A program made the position numbers and the translations under genes. 64,000 nt of DNA from Vibrio sp. VB16 (GTDB taxonomy: Bacteria; Pseudomonadota; Gammaproteobacteria; Enterobacterales; Vibrionaceae), in assembly GCF_015594925.2 (NCBI RefSeq), contig NZ_CP087590.1, positions 3,162,001-3,226,000 of the forward strand, given 5' to 3'. Of the stretch, positions 33,697 to 42,593 are shown one piece after another; the first letter of the stretch is position 1; each line of letters opens with the position of its first letter. Below the pieces are notes generated by a model. It did no database searches. It was given only the letters and a program-made list of their open reading frames with translations, and was not told the DNA's origin.

Positions 33697-34779
33697 TTAT
33701 TTACCAAGTTGGTGTGCAGTTAGAATCGCTGAGTAAACCGCGTCTGCTGTTACAGGGAATGGCATATTATGTATGGTTTCACCTTCCGCAGTTGCCCCTT
33801 CTGCTACTTCACGTAATTTGTCTTGGTTTAGCTCCTTCACACCCATTTCGAATAGGTTTGTTGGCAAGCCAACTGAGCGGCAGAAATTAAGGACGGTATT
33901 GATCTCTTCTAGTGGTGCATTCTCTAGAACTAGTTGAACGAGTGTACCGAATGCTACTTTTTCACCGTGGTATAGGTGGTGACACTCTTCTAGCTTCGTT
34001 AAGCCATTGTGAATGGCGTGTGCAGCGGCTAGACCACTACTTTCAAAACCAATGCCGCTTAAATACGTGTTTGCTTCAATAATATTTTCTACCGCTTTAG
34101 TGCTCACACCATTCTCTGCAGCAATTTTTGCTTTTAGACCATCTTCAAGCAGTGTTTCATAGCATAATTTTGCTAGAGCTTGAGCAGAGCGAGTTGGGGC
34201 ACCGCCTGCCATTGTTGGTTTACCAGAAGTCATGTTTGCGCGAGCTTCGAAGTACGTAGAGAGTGCATCACCCATACCAGAAACAAGTAAGCGAACAGGT
34301 GCTTTTGCGATAACGGCTGTATCCATCACTACCATATTTGGGTTTTGTGGGAAGAGTAGGTACTCACTAAATTCACCTTCAGGAGTATAGATCACCGCGA
34401 GTGCACTGGTTGGGGCATCAGTAGAGGCGATAGTCGGCACCACGACTACTGGTACTTTCGCGTAGTACGCCACTGCCTTAGCGGTGTCTAATGTTTTGCC
34501 GCCACCGATACCGACGATTACATCGTTCTTCTGAGCTGAAGCGATATCGATAATACGGTCGATTTCTTGACGTGAACACTCGCCATTAAACACGTCCATA
34601 GCAAGTGACATTTCTTCTTTCTGGAAGCTCGCTTTTACCGTGTGGCCAACGAGACCTGTAACAAATTCGTCAGCGATAGCCAGTGGGTTTTCACCTAGGG
34701 CTTTCACGTAACCAGCGATTGAACTTAGTACGTTATCACCTTGTACGTATTTGCTTGGGCTAATAATAATCTTATCCAT
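33697..34779 (-). CDS. gldA: Glycerol dehydrogenase GldA
   Basis: This 360-residue iron/zinc-type dehydrogenase oxidises glycerol to dihydroxyacetone with NAD. The NAD-binding GIGGGKTLDTAKAVA and the metal-binding GMGDALSTYFEA (Asp), AAHAIHNGL (His) and HHLYHGEKVAFG (His) segments are visible. Length equals that of the E. coli enzyme. It is the first gene of the operon with the fused DHA kinase. Two near-identical palindromic sites about 185 and 220 bp upstream are candidate binding sites of DhaR, encoded divergently. The enzyme acts in the cytoplasm. Confidence 0.95.
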   Translation of the reverse strand: MDKIIISPSKYVQGDNVLSSIAGYVKALGENPLAIADEFVTGLVGHTVKASFQKEEMSLAMDVFNGECSRQEIDRIIDIASAQKNDVIVGIGGGKTLDTAKAVAYYAKVPVVVVPTIASTDAPTSALAVIYTPEGEFSEYLLFPQNPNMVVMDTAVIAKAPVRLLVSGMGDALSTYFEARANMTSGKPTMAGGAPTRSAQALAKLCYETLLEDGLKAKIAAENGVSTKAVENIIEANTYLSGIGFESSGLAAAHAIHNGLTKLEECHHLYHGEKVAFGTLVQLVLENAPLEEINTVLNFCRSVGLPTNLFEMGVKELNQDKLREVAEGATAEGETIHNMPFPVTADAVYSAILTAHQLGK

Positions 34780-34963
34780 GGACCTTAAACCTTCTGTTTT
34801 TCAAAGTTAGGCTCATCCTATTATTGAGCTCTAAATTTCAGAAGAAATTAACGAGTATTAAAAGTCTAATTTTGACATCCACATCAATTAAAGCGATATA
34901 CGTCTGTCATGACGACGAAAAATAGCAACTGGATCACGTTTACAAATCGACAACCTTAAAACC

Positions 34964-34978
34964 GTTTCATAATGTAAC
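34964..34978. promoter_or_regulatory. Candidate DhaR site 1 (imperfect palindrome)
   Basis: GTTTCATAATGTAAC is an imperfect palindrome (GTT-CAT-ATG-AAC). A near copy lies 33 bp to the right. It sits in the 640-bp divergent region between gldA and dhaR. Confidence 0.5.
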
Positions 34979-34996
34979 ACCGAGCCACTCCGGTAT

Positions 34997-35011
34997 GTTT
35001 CATTATGTAAC
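34997..35011. promoter_or_regulatory. Candidate DhaR site 2 (imperfect palindrome)
   Basis: GTTTCATTATGTAAC differs from site 1 in one base. The 33-bp spacing places both on about the same face of the helix, as for paired activator sites. Confidence 0.5.
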
Positions 35012-35397
35012 GCTTATTTTCTATAATTTAAAATAAAATCAATAAGTTAAATTTTCTATTTTTAAATTACCTAAACATAAATACATCAAACTTAAATCTC
35101 GTAAAAAGCAACCAATTGGAAGCGGTACACTTGTATCTTTCAACGAATCAAGCAAGTCGACGTGTCTATCGGAAGAAAAAAGTGCGGCACCGGACCTAGC
35201 CACTAATGCTATTAGGCTAGAACCCTTTGAGAGTACGAATTGATGGTCAAAACTAAGTCTCATAATGGTCAATGTAGACTCGGGGGAAAATAACTGAGAT
35301 ATCGGGAGGTTGCGCTTACGGCACAAGGGAGATGGCATTCCCCAAGATATATATTCAACAATATTGCATTCGGAATATTTACATAAAAATTTATAAA
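35012..35397. other. Intergenic region upstream of dhaR, no clear gene
   Basis: Apart from the sites listed separately I see no supported gene here. A 99-codon minus-strand open frame at 35039-35338 has no family resemblance and a weak start context, and is judged spurious. Confidence 0.5.
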
Positions 35398-35412
35398 TGT
35401 GATTAGCTCACA
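35398..35412. promoter_or_regulatory. CRP-like site with 5-bp spacer upstream of dhaR
   Basis: TGTGA-TTAGC-TCACA has both perfect half sites of the CRP box, but the spacer is 5 instead of 6 bp. It lies 64 bp before the preferred dhaR start. If functional it would place dhaR under catabolite control. Confidence 0.35.
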
Positions 35413-35475
35413 CTATCAATTATGGTTTGTACGGTTACAATAACTCTTTTATCCCTCTTTTATGGCCTAACTCGA

Positions 35476-37419
35476 ATGCTTTCTATCGAAGATAGTAAAA
35501 CTCGCTGGGAATTTTTCCAAAAGCATCAGTGGGTATCACTTGAGTTCTCACATTCCCCTATATTTCAATCTTGGCAACGCTGCGTAAAACAGATCAGTCC
35601 ATATGATTGGTCAAGACCGCATATTGCCTCTGGTTACACCCTAGCTTCATTGATACGACGTACCGAACGAATCATCAACTGTGCGACCACACTCACTGAA
35701 GATACTTACGACTTATTGCGTGATGAGAAGCTACTGTTGATTATGACGGATGACAATGGTTGTGTGATGTTCATTATCGGTCACCATGAATTAGAATCTG
35801 AAATGGAAGCTTTGGGTATCAAAGCAGGCTGTTTTATGAGTGAGGATAAAATTGGTACCAACGCGGTCAGTCTTTCTATTGATACCAATATGCCCAGCGA
35901 GGTGTTTGCTGCCGAACATTTTAAACGTGACCTCCATGGATTTTCCACCGCCGCCGCCCCGATTATTGATACCTATGGCAAGCTACGTGGCACTATTTTG
36001 CTCGTTAAGAAAGTCGAGGACCACCATAGATATGATCTTGTTATCGCATCCTCGTGTGCCAAAGAGATCAGCCTTCAACTTCATATCCAAAGTGAACAGG
36101 AGAACATGAATCGTCTCCAGTCTGCTTATATTGCCACCTTGGAATACATGGATGATGGCATCATCTCATGGGATGGAGATAACCAACTTTCCCTTATAAG
36201 CCATCAAGCAGAAAAGCTGTTAAAGGTAAATAGTAACGACCTACTAGACAGCGACATATTCAACACTATCCGTTTTGCTCCTAATGTTGAAAACAGCATT
36301 AAACAAGGCAAGATGGTGCACCGTAAACAAACTACCTTTGAGGTAGATGGTGAATTTATTGAAGCTGTCATTACCTACAGCTACTTAGCTGACGGCACTA
36401 ACCTGCTCTTTATTCATCCAATTGATGCGATCCGCGAACAACCTCAACAACCAATCACTGACAGTGCTAAGTACAACTTCGATAGCTTGCCGTTTATCTC
36501 ACGTGAGATGAAACATGTGGTGACAGTTGGCCGCCGCGCAATTGAATCTCAAGCACCTATCTTGATCACTGGCGAAAAAGGGGTTGGCAAAACCAAGTTA
36601 GCAATGGCAATTCACAATGAGAGTGAGTATCGAGATGGACCTTTTATGACTCTCAACTGTCGTTCAACTGACCCTAAGCGGTTACTTCGTGAGGTTCTCG
36701 GTTTTGATGGGCAAAAAGGAGAACAGGGAGAACTGTCCAAGTTCGAACTGGCACATAATGGCACCCTCTACTTAGAGAATATCGAATATCTTGTTACCGA
36801 CTTGCAAGCGACAATCCTTAATCTACTGAAAGTCGGTAGTATCAGTCGTAGTGGGAGTCAGCGCCTAATCCCTGTAAATTTTCAACTCATAACCAGCACC
36901 ACAGTAAACATTAGTGAGTATGTATCTCAAGGTTCTTTTGGCCGTCAACTCTATTATGAAATCTCTACAAACGAATTACATATTCCGCCGATAAGAAAGC
37001 GCAAAGAAGACATAGAACATATGATCTTTAAAATGGTTAATAGTTATGAGAAACGCAATAATGTAACTATTACACTAAAAAAAGCGGTTATAGATATGCT
37101 GCTCAACTTCCATTGGGTAGGTAACAACTCTCAACTAAAAAACGTCATCGGACGTATGTTATTAAACCGCAGTTCAAACTTGGTTAAACTTGAAGATGTT
37201 CCAGACGAAATTAGGCGCCACTTTAAACGGAAATCAAACGCAGGATCGGCCGTAATGCCCCTAGAAGAGTTAGAAAAACAGGCGATCATCCAATCATGGA
37301 AGTTACTTAATGGTCATACGCAAGATATGGCTAAAGCTCTCAATATTAGTCGTACGACGCTATGGCGAAAAATTAAAAAATATGAGTTAACCGATATGAT
37401 GAACACTAATCTAAATTAA
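35476..37419 (+). CDS. dhaR: DhaR-type transcriptional activator of dihydroxyacetone metabolism
   Basis: The preferred start is the ATG at 35476 (647 residues, E. coli DhaR 639); an upstream ATG at 35422 would sit only 9 bp after the CRP-like box and lacks a ribosome binding site. The protein has a GAF-like sensory region, a PAS-like part, an AAA+ domain with the Walker A ITGEKGVGKTKLA (about 370), and a C-terminal Fis-type helix-turn-helix (MAKALNISRTTLWRKIKKY). The GAFTGA loop needed to contact sigma-54 is absent, as in E. coli DhaR, which works with sigma-70. In that system DhaL-ADP activates and DhaK represses DhaR. Here dhaL ends 4 bp into this gene's stop region on the opposite strand. 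Confidence 0.88.
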   Translation: MLSIEDSKTRWEFFQKHQWVSLEFSHSPIFQSWQRCVKQISPYDWSRPHIASGYTLASLIRRTERIINCATTLTEDTYDLLRDEKLLLIMTDDNGCVMFIIGHHELESEMEALGIKAGCFMSEDKIGTNAVSLSIDTNMPSEVFAAEHFKRDLHGFSTAAAPIIDTYGKLRGTILLVKKVEDHHRYDLVIASSCAKEISLQLHIQSEQENMNRLQSAYIATLEYMDDGIISWDGDNQLSLISHQAEKLLKVNSNDLLDSDIFNTIRFAPNVENSIKQGKMVHRKQTTFEVDGEFIEAVITYSYLADGTNLLFIHPIDAIREQPQQPITDSAKYNFDSLPFISREMKHVVTVGRRAIESQAPILITGEKGVGKTKLAMAIHNESEYRDGPFMTLNCRSTDPKRLLREVLGFDGQKGEQGELSKFELAHNGTLYLENIEYLVTDLQATILNLLKVGSISRSGSQRLIPVNFQLITSTTVNISEYVSQGSFGRQLYYEISTNELHIPPIRKRKEDIEHMIFKMVNSYEKRNNVTITLKKAVIDMLLNFHWVGNNSQLKNVIGRMLLNRSSNLVKLEDVPDEIRRHFKRKSNAGSAVMPLEELEKQAIIQSWKLLNGHTQDMAKALNISRTTLWRKIKKYELTDMMNTNLN

Positions 37420-38051
37420 CTGCCCGTTACCGCTTGGCGTAGTGCCTTGATTAAAATAAGAGACGATGTTGCTCCAGGATCTTGGAAACCGATACTGCGT
37501 TCACCTAGGTAACTTGCACGACCTTTCTTAGCTTGCATTTCAATTGTTGCAACAACACTTTTTTCTGCTATTTCAACCATCTCATCGAACAAACGTTCAA
37601 CCGAAACACCGCTATCTAGTTGTGGCATAATCGAGTTAAGGACCGGTAACCAGACATCACACATGGTCTTGTCCCCCTGCTCCGCTTTACCTCGAGAGAT
37701 AACACCATCCACACCACACCTCAGTGAGCGAATAAGCTCTTCAAACGAAAGTTGTTCACGGTTACCGATCGCCGTTGATGTGAGAATAAATAAAGTACCG
37801 TAAAGAGGTCCACTTGCACCGCCAACACTTGAAAGAAGAGTCATACCTGTGTTCTTCAAAATAGTTGAGATATTTTGCTTCTCAACGGTTGGTAATTTCT
37901 CAATCACTTTTTTGAAACCACGGTTCATATTCCAACCGTGGTCAGCGTCGCCGATGTCTCGGTCAAGGTCAGTTAGGAAGTCTTGGTTTTCATCAAATGC
38001 CGTTGCACATAGCTCAAGCCAATGAATGATATGTTGTTTTTCAATTTGCAT
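37416..38051 (-). CDS. dhaL: Dihydroxyacetone kinase subunit DhaL
   Basis: The 211-residue protein is the nucleotide-binding subunit of the two-part DHA kinase. The Mg-binding motif DIGDADHGWNMNRGF is near residue 30, and SSVGGASGPLYGTLF follows as the next conserved segment. Length matches E. coli DhaL. In PTS-type systems it carries a bound ADP that is rephosphorylated by DhaM, and it interacts with DhaR. The dhaK gene is 30 bp upstream. The convergent dhaR stop codon overlaps this gene's stop codon by three bases. No dhaM follows, so DhaM would have to be encoded elsewhere or ATP used differently. Confidence 0.93.
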   Translation of the reverse strand: MQIEKQHIIHWLELCATAFDENQDFLTDLDRDIGDADHGWNMNRGFKKVIEKLPTVEKQNISTILKNTGMTLLSSVGGASGPLYGTLFILTSTAIGNREQLSFEELIRSLRCGVDGVISRGKAEQGDKTMCDVWLPVLNSIMPQLDSGVSVERLFDEMVEIAEKSVVATIEMQAKKGRASYLGERSIGFQDPGATSSLILIKALRQAVTGS

Positions 38052-38081
38052 TGTTCTTTACTTCCTTGTTCGGAACCTTGA

Positions 38082-39140
38082 TTACCATTTTATAGCCGCT
38101 GTATCGACTGGAGCATCAAATAGATCTACCATCTCTTTATCTACTTTTAGAAGCGTGATAGATACCCCTTCCATGTTTAGAGAAGTACAGTAGTTCCCGA
38201 CCATGTTGCGCACGATATGGAAACGCTCTTTCTCACAGATTTCCGCAAGACGGCGGTAAACGCTGTATAACTCAGAAATTGGTGTACCGCCAAGACCGTT
38301 TATAATTGCGATATAGTCTTGGTCTTTTTCAAACTTTTCGATAGAAGATTCAACCTCATCCCATTCACCCTCTTTACGGTTCCAAATGCGCAGAGTACGG
38401 TTGTATTCCTGACTCTCTCTCAGCTCAACGAACATCTTGTCTACCAATTCGTCAGCGTTTGTATATGTGATACGCTCAATACCCGGTTCGCCATGGATAC
38501 CGATACCGAACTCAACTTCGTTATCCGAAAGTTCAAATGATGGCTTACTAGCGGCTGGTACCACACACGCATTGAGTGCTACCGCGAGGGAACGGCAGTT
38601 ATTGTTGACCCGACGACCTAGTTCTTCACATTCCTCTAATGAGTAACCTTTATCTGCTGCGGCACCAACAATTTTTTCGACCAGCACAGTGCCTGCAACA
38701 CCGCGGCGACCTGAGGTATATAAACTACCCTTAACGGCGACATCATCATCAATAAGCACTGAGCCTACTTTTATGCCATCGGCATGAAGTAGCTCAACGG
38801 CAATTCCGAAGTTTAATACGTCACCCGTGTAGTTTTTGATTAAAAATAATACGCCTTCACCTGTATTTACTTGGTTAGCACACTCATACATTTGGTCAAT
38901 AGTTGGGCGGATGAAAATTTCACCAGGACAAGCCCCCGTCAACATACCTTTACCCACAAAACCCACGTGTAGAGGCTCGTGACCACTCGCACCGCCAGAT
39001 ACTAATGCGACTTGACCACGCGATTGCTCATGCCATACATAGCGAGGCTCATAATTCACTTTAAGCTCTGGGCGAGATGCTACAAGGCCAGTCAACTGGT
39101 CTTGTACGACATCTTCAACGTTATTTATTAGTTTTTTCAT
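38082..39140 (-). CDS. dhaK: Dihydroxyacetone kinase subunit DhaK
   Basis: This 352-residue subunit binds dihydroxyacetone. The segment VEFGIGIHGEPGIER contains the histidine that forms the covalent hemiaminal with the substrate, and SGGASGHEPLHVGFVGKGML the substrate pocket near residue 50. With DhaL it forms dihydroxyacetone phosphate. In E. coli it is also the corepressor of DhaR. It is the first gene of the minus-strand pair. Compared with the fused kinase at 32.0 kb it is only distantly alike, so the two kinases are not a recent duplication. Confidence 0.93.
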   Translation of the reverse strand: MKKLINNVEDVVQDQLTGLVASRPELKVNYEPRYVWHEQSRGQVALVSGGASGHEPLHVGFVGKGMLTGACPGEIFIRPTIDQMYECANQVNTGEGVLFLIKNYTGDVLNFGIAVELLHADGIKVGSVLIDDDVAVKGSLYTSGRRGVAGTVLVEKIVGAAADKGYSLEECEELGRRVNNNCRSLAVALNACVVPAASKPSFELSDNEVEFGIGIHGEPGIERITYTNADELVDKMFVELRESQEYNRTLRIWNRKEGEWDEVESSIEKFEKDQDYIAIINGLGGTPISELYSVYRRLAEICEKERFHIVRNMVGNYCTSLNMEGVSITLLKVDKEMVDLFDAPVDTAAIKW

Positions 39141-39420
39141 TGTCCTGTCCCGCTAATTTCTTGGATTCCAAAGCATGCTCCAAATTTGGTCGATTTGGAT
39201 ACGAATCTTGCCTATTAGCATGGTCGTTCTCTTTTAGTAAAACAACAGCCAAAGACTTTAGCCTATATTGAATGTATTTTACTGTATCACTGATTCTTAA
39301 ACACTTAGTTTTCTTGGTTATTGTGTTAATGCTCTCTTAACTGCTCTATCAAGAGCTTCAATCACGCCACCCCATATTCACTTGCTGTTCTAACTACGCT
39401 CCTACACTGCACCGGACATA
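39141..39420. other. Region between dhaK and the glmS terminator
   Basis: No gene is seen in these 280 bp. The stretch contains the dhaK promoter region, including a CCAAATTTGG palindrome at 39180-39189. The palindromic site type found before gldA is not present here. Confidence 0.5.
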
Positions 39421-39460
39421 AAAAACCTCCACTAAGTCAAACTTAATGGAGGTTAAAAAA
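39421..39460 (-). terminator. glmS terminator
   Basis: AACCTCCA / TGGAGGTT with an extra inner AAGT/ACTT pairing is followed on the minus strand by a run of T. It lies 52 bp beyond the glmS stop codon and is flanked by A/T runs on both sides. Confidence 0.8.
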
Positions 39461-39511
39461 ACAATCAGTCTGTATTACTAGACGACAACTGCTGCCTAGC
39501 TTGCTACTTCA

Positions 39512-41344
39512 TTATTCAACTGTGACTGCTTTTGCCAGGTTACGAGGTTGGTCCACATCGGTACCTTTAATAAGCGCGATATGATAAGAGAGTAACTGCA
39601 TAGGTACTGTATAAAATATCGGAGCTACAATTTCATTTACGTGTGGCAGGGTAACGATCTTCATCCCTTCAACGGCTTCAAACCCCGCTTTCTCATCCGC
39701 AAATACATACAGTAAACCGCCACGAGCACGCACTTCTTCAACGTTCGACTTTAGCTTTTCAAGAAGGTCATTATTCGGTGCGACAACAACGACTGGCATA
39801 TCTGCATCAATGAGTGCTAACGGCCCATGTTTAAGTTCACCAGCCGCATACGCCTCTGCATGAATGTAAGAGATCTCTTTGAGCTTAAGCGCCGCTTCCA
39901 TCGCGATTGGGTAGAATTCACCGCGCCCTAAGAATAGGGTGTGTTGCTTGTCAGCAAAATCGACGGCTAGTGCTTCAATTTCTTTATCGTACGCAAGCGC
40001 AGCTTCGATTTGGACAGGTAATGCATGGATAGCTTGGACAATCTCTTTCTCTTTCTCCGCGTCAATTTGCTTGTTCTGCTTGCCAAGCGCAGTAACGAGC
40101 ATGAGCATGGCGGCAAGCTGGGTCGTAAATGCCTTCGTCGATGCGACACCGATCTCTGTACCCGCACGAGTCATAAAGGCAAAGTCAGATTCGCGGACCA
40201 AAGAAGAACCCGATACGTTACAAATAGTCATTGCTGCCATGTAACCTTTCTCTTTAGCGAGACGAAGTGCCGCTAAAGTATCGGCTGTTTCACCTGACTG
40301 AGAAAGCGTAATTAATAAGCTATTAGGACGAACGACGAATTTACGGTAGCGAAACTCAGAGGCAATTTCAACGTCACAACTGACACCCGCCAGACCTTCG
40401 AACCAATATCTTGCAGCCATACCAGAGTTGTATGATGTTCCACATGCAATAATCTGAACATGCTCAACTTTAGACAGAATCTCCAACGCGTTGACACCGA
40501 TACTTTCGATAATGACTGAATCTTGCGTAATGCGTCCTTCCATCGTGCTTTTTAATGCGGTTGGCTGTTCAAAGATCTCTTTCTGCATAAAGTGACGGTA
40601 TTGACCTTTGTCACCAGCATCATGCTCAGCATTAGACTCAATAACTTCACGTTCGACCGCTTCACCATTTGCATCGATAACACGCACATCACGGCGAGTA
40701 ATCTCGGCCACGTCGCCTTCTTCAAGGTACATGAATCGGCGAGTAACACTTAAAAGAGCCAATTGGTCAGAGGCAAGAAAGTTTTCGCCAATACCCAGAC
40801 CAATAACAATTGGGCTACCTGAACGAGCAACAACAAGACGTTCAGGGTCGTTACGATCAACGATGACCGTACCGTATGCGCCGTCTAGCTGAGCCGCCGT
40901 TTTATGTAGAGCTTCAACTAAAGTATCAGAGCTGCGACGCTCCCACTCAACAAGGTGAGCGATGACCTCTGTATCCGTTTGAGACTCGAAAATGTACCCA
41001 CGTTGTTTCAGCATTTGACGCAATGGCTCGTGGTTTTCGATAATACCGTTGTGAACAACGGTGATATCACCGGAAATATGGGGGTGTGCATTGATTTCAG
41101 AAGGTTCACCGTGGGTTGCCCATCTTGTATGCGCAATACCGGTACCACCTAATACATCTTGTTGCGCCACGGCATCAGCAAGCTCTTGCACTTTACCTAA
41201 ACGACGAACACGTGTGAGTTTCTGGTCTGCATCAACCACAGCAACACCTGCGGAATCGTAGCCTCTATATTCTAATCGGCGTAAGCCTTCTACCAAGATT
41301 TCAACAACATCACGTTGTGCTACTGCACCAACTATTCCACACAT
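39512..41344 (-). CDS. glmS: Glutamine-fructose-6-phosphate aminotransferase GlmS
   Basis: The enzyme makes glucosamine-6-phosphate from fructose-6-phosphate and glutamine, the first step of amino-sugar synthesis for peptidoglycan and LPS. The start at 41344 is fixed by the catalytic N-terminal Cys (MCGIVGAV) after Met removal and by the ribosome site GGAG; the product has 610 residues. The glutaminase domain (about 1-240) contains RWATHGEP. Two SIS sugar-isomerase domains follow (about 290-430, 460-600), and the sequence ends DQPRNLAKAVTVE as usual. It follows the DeoR regulator gene by 62 bp. The 3' end is the classic attTn7 region, but no Tn7 end is seen. Confidence 0.97.
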   Translation of the reverse strand: MCGIVGAVAQRDVVEILVEGLRRLEYRGYDSAGVAVVDADQKLTRVRRLGKVQELADAVAQQDVLGGTGIAHTRWATHGEPSEINAHPHISGDITVVHNGIIENHEPLRQMLKQRGYIFESQTDTEVIAHLVEWERRSSDTLVEALHKTAAQLDGAYGTVIVDRNDPERLVVARSGSPIVIGLGIGENFLASDQLALLSVTRRFMYLEEGDVAEITRRDVRVIDANGEAVEREVIESNAEHDAGDKGQYRHFMQKEIFEQPTALKSTMEGRITQDSVIIESIGVNALEILSKVEHVQIIACGTSYNSGMAARYWFEGLAGVSCDVEIASEFRYRKFVVRPNSLLITLSQSGETADTLAALRLAKEKGYMAAMTICNVSGSSLVRESDFAFMTRAGTEIGVASTKAFTTQLAAMLMLVTALGKQNKQIDAEKEKEIVQAIHALPVQIEAALAYDKEIEALAVDFADKQHTLFLGRGEFYPIAMEAALKLKEISYIHAEAYAAGELKHGPLALIDADMPVVVVAPNNDLLEKLKSNVEEVRARGGLLYVFADEKAGFEAVEGMKIVTLPHVNEIVAPIFYTVPMQLLSYHIALIKGTDVDQPRNLAKAVTVE

Positions 41345-41406
41345 GTAATTTCTCCAAATTTCAAATAATTTGTACTTTGCGAACCTATCATTCGTTCGCA
41401 ATAATA

Positions 41407-42171
41407 TTAGGATGCCCGAACAACTCGCACACCTTTAGATTCGATTGTTAGTTTCTGTTGATCGCTTAAATTTTCATCCGTAACCAAAACATCCACGCTT
41501 TGCCACGCAAGTTCCAGATTGGGAATTTTCCTACCAATTTTTTCGGATTCAATCATAACAATGACTTCTCTAGACACATCCGCCATCACTTGGCTCAATC
41601 CTATCAACTCATTAAATGTAGTGGTTCCACGCAATAAGTCGACACCATCAGCACCAATAAAGAGTTGGTCAAAGTCGTAAGACCGCAATACAGACTCAGC
41701 AACCTGTCCCTGAAAGGACTCAGACCTGATATCCCATGTGCCACCAGTCATGAGAAGGGTTGGTTCGTTTTCTAGCGCATTCAAAGCATTAGCAACATGC
41801 AATGAATTCGTCATCACTACTAGGCCTTGTTTGTAATTTAATTCCGGAATAAGGGCACCGGTAGTACTGCCACTATCGATCACAATGCGATTATGGTCAT
41901 TAATTAGCTGAGCAGCCAACTTCGCAAGTTTTATCTTTCGATCCGAAACTTTATCGATGTTTTCATCATTAACGACCTCTTTAGGAATGGCGATAGCACC
42001 ACCGTATCTCCTTAGGAGAAGGCCATTGGTTTCCAACGAAGCCAGATCTTTTCGAATGGTGACTTCAGAGGTGTCAAATTTCTGTGAAAGCGCTTCTACA
42101 CTGACTTCCCCCAACTCTGAAACGATCTTTGCTATCGTGTGGCGTCTTAACTGTGTATTTCTTTTTGTCAT
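41407..42171 (-). CDS. DeoR-family regulator upstream of glmS
   Basis: This 254-residue protein has an N-terminal DeoR helix-turn-helix (about 5-60, with VSVEALSQKFDTSEVTIRKDLASLE) and a C-terminal sugar-phosphate-binding domain with the motif VIDSGSTTGALIPEL. Genes of this type precede glmS in Vibrio and Shewanella. It probably senses an amino-sugar phosphate and controls glmS, with which it forms an operon. It is divergent from pykF with a 422-bp gap. Confidence 0.9.
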   Translation of the reverse strand: MTKRNTQLRRHTIAKIVSELGEVSVEALSQKFDTSEVTIRKDLASLETNGLLLRRYGGAIAIPKEVVNDENIDKVSDRKIKLAKLAAQLINDHNRIVIDSGSTTGALIPELNYKQGLVVMTNSLHVANALNALENEPTLLMTGGTWDIRSESFQGQVAESVLRSYDFDQLFIGADGVDLLRGTTTFNELIGLSQVMADVSREVIVMIESEKIGRKIPNLELAWQSVDVLVTDENLSDQQKLTIESKGVRVVRAS

Positions 42172-42593
42172 AGACTGAAACTTATATATTACGAAACGAA
42201 AGTATTATATTTCAATTGAAACTTATTTGTCTATTTATTTCGAGCTAAAAATTAAACATTTTGAGCGTAAACTTTGTCCTAGAACAACTCTAGACAGTGA
42301 TCTTGATCAGATTTTTTGTTAGAATTCGCGCCCTAAAGAAATTTAATTACAAAAAAAACCGTTATTTTTTTGCAACTTTTCGTCTTTAACATAGAGAATG
42401 CAAAAAAATAGTGATTTGAGCCATAGCAGGCTGCCGCGATGCGGCTACACTATATGAAAGATTTTACGCTCGTTTAGATAGCATAATTGATTGATGTAAA
42501 TAGCAGCAAAAATGTTGTCATTTTCTTTCTTATGTTCTTCTAAACAACAACCAAACTTTAAAATGTAAACATACTTACCGGAGAGTATCTTCC
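42172..42593. promoter_or_regulatory. Divergent control region of the DeoR-glmS operon and pykF
   Basis: The 422-bp gap holds no gene. A CRP-like box lies at 42296-42311 (AGTGA-N6-TCAGA, 8 of 10 consensus positions). A small GCCGC-GAT-GCGGC hairpin lies near 42434-42446. A long A/T-rich stretch from 42310 to 42400 may include the pykF promoter and would leave a long leader. Confidence 0.45.

Noticed and set aside
35039..35338. 99-codon open frame on the minus strand between gldA and dhaR
   Set aside because: No family resemblance, no good ribosome binding site, and it lies across the expected promoter region.
39421..39511. attTn7 region downstream of glmS
   Set aside because: The known Tn7 target, but no Tn7-like end or transposase gene is seen next to it.
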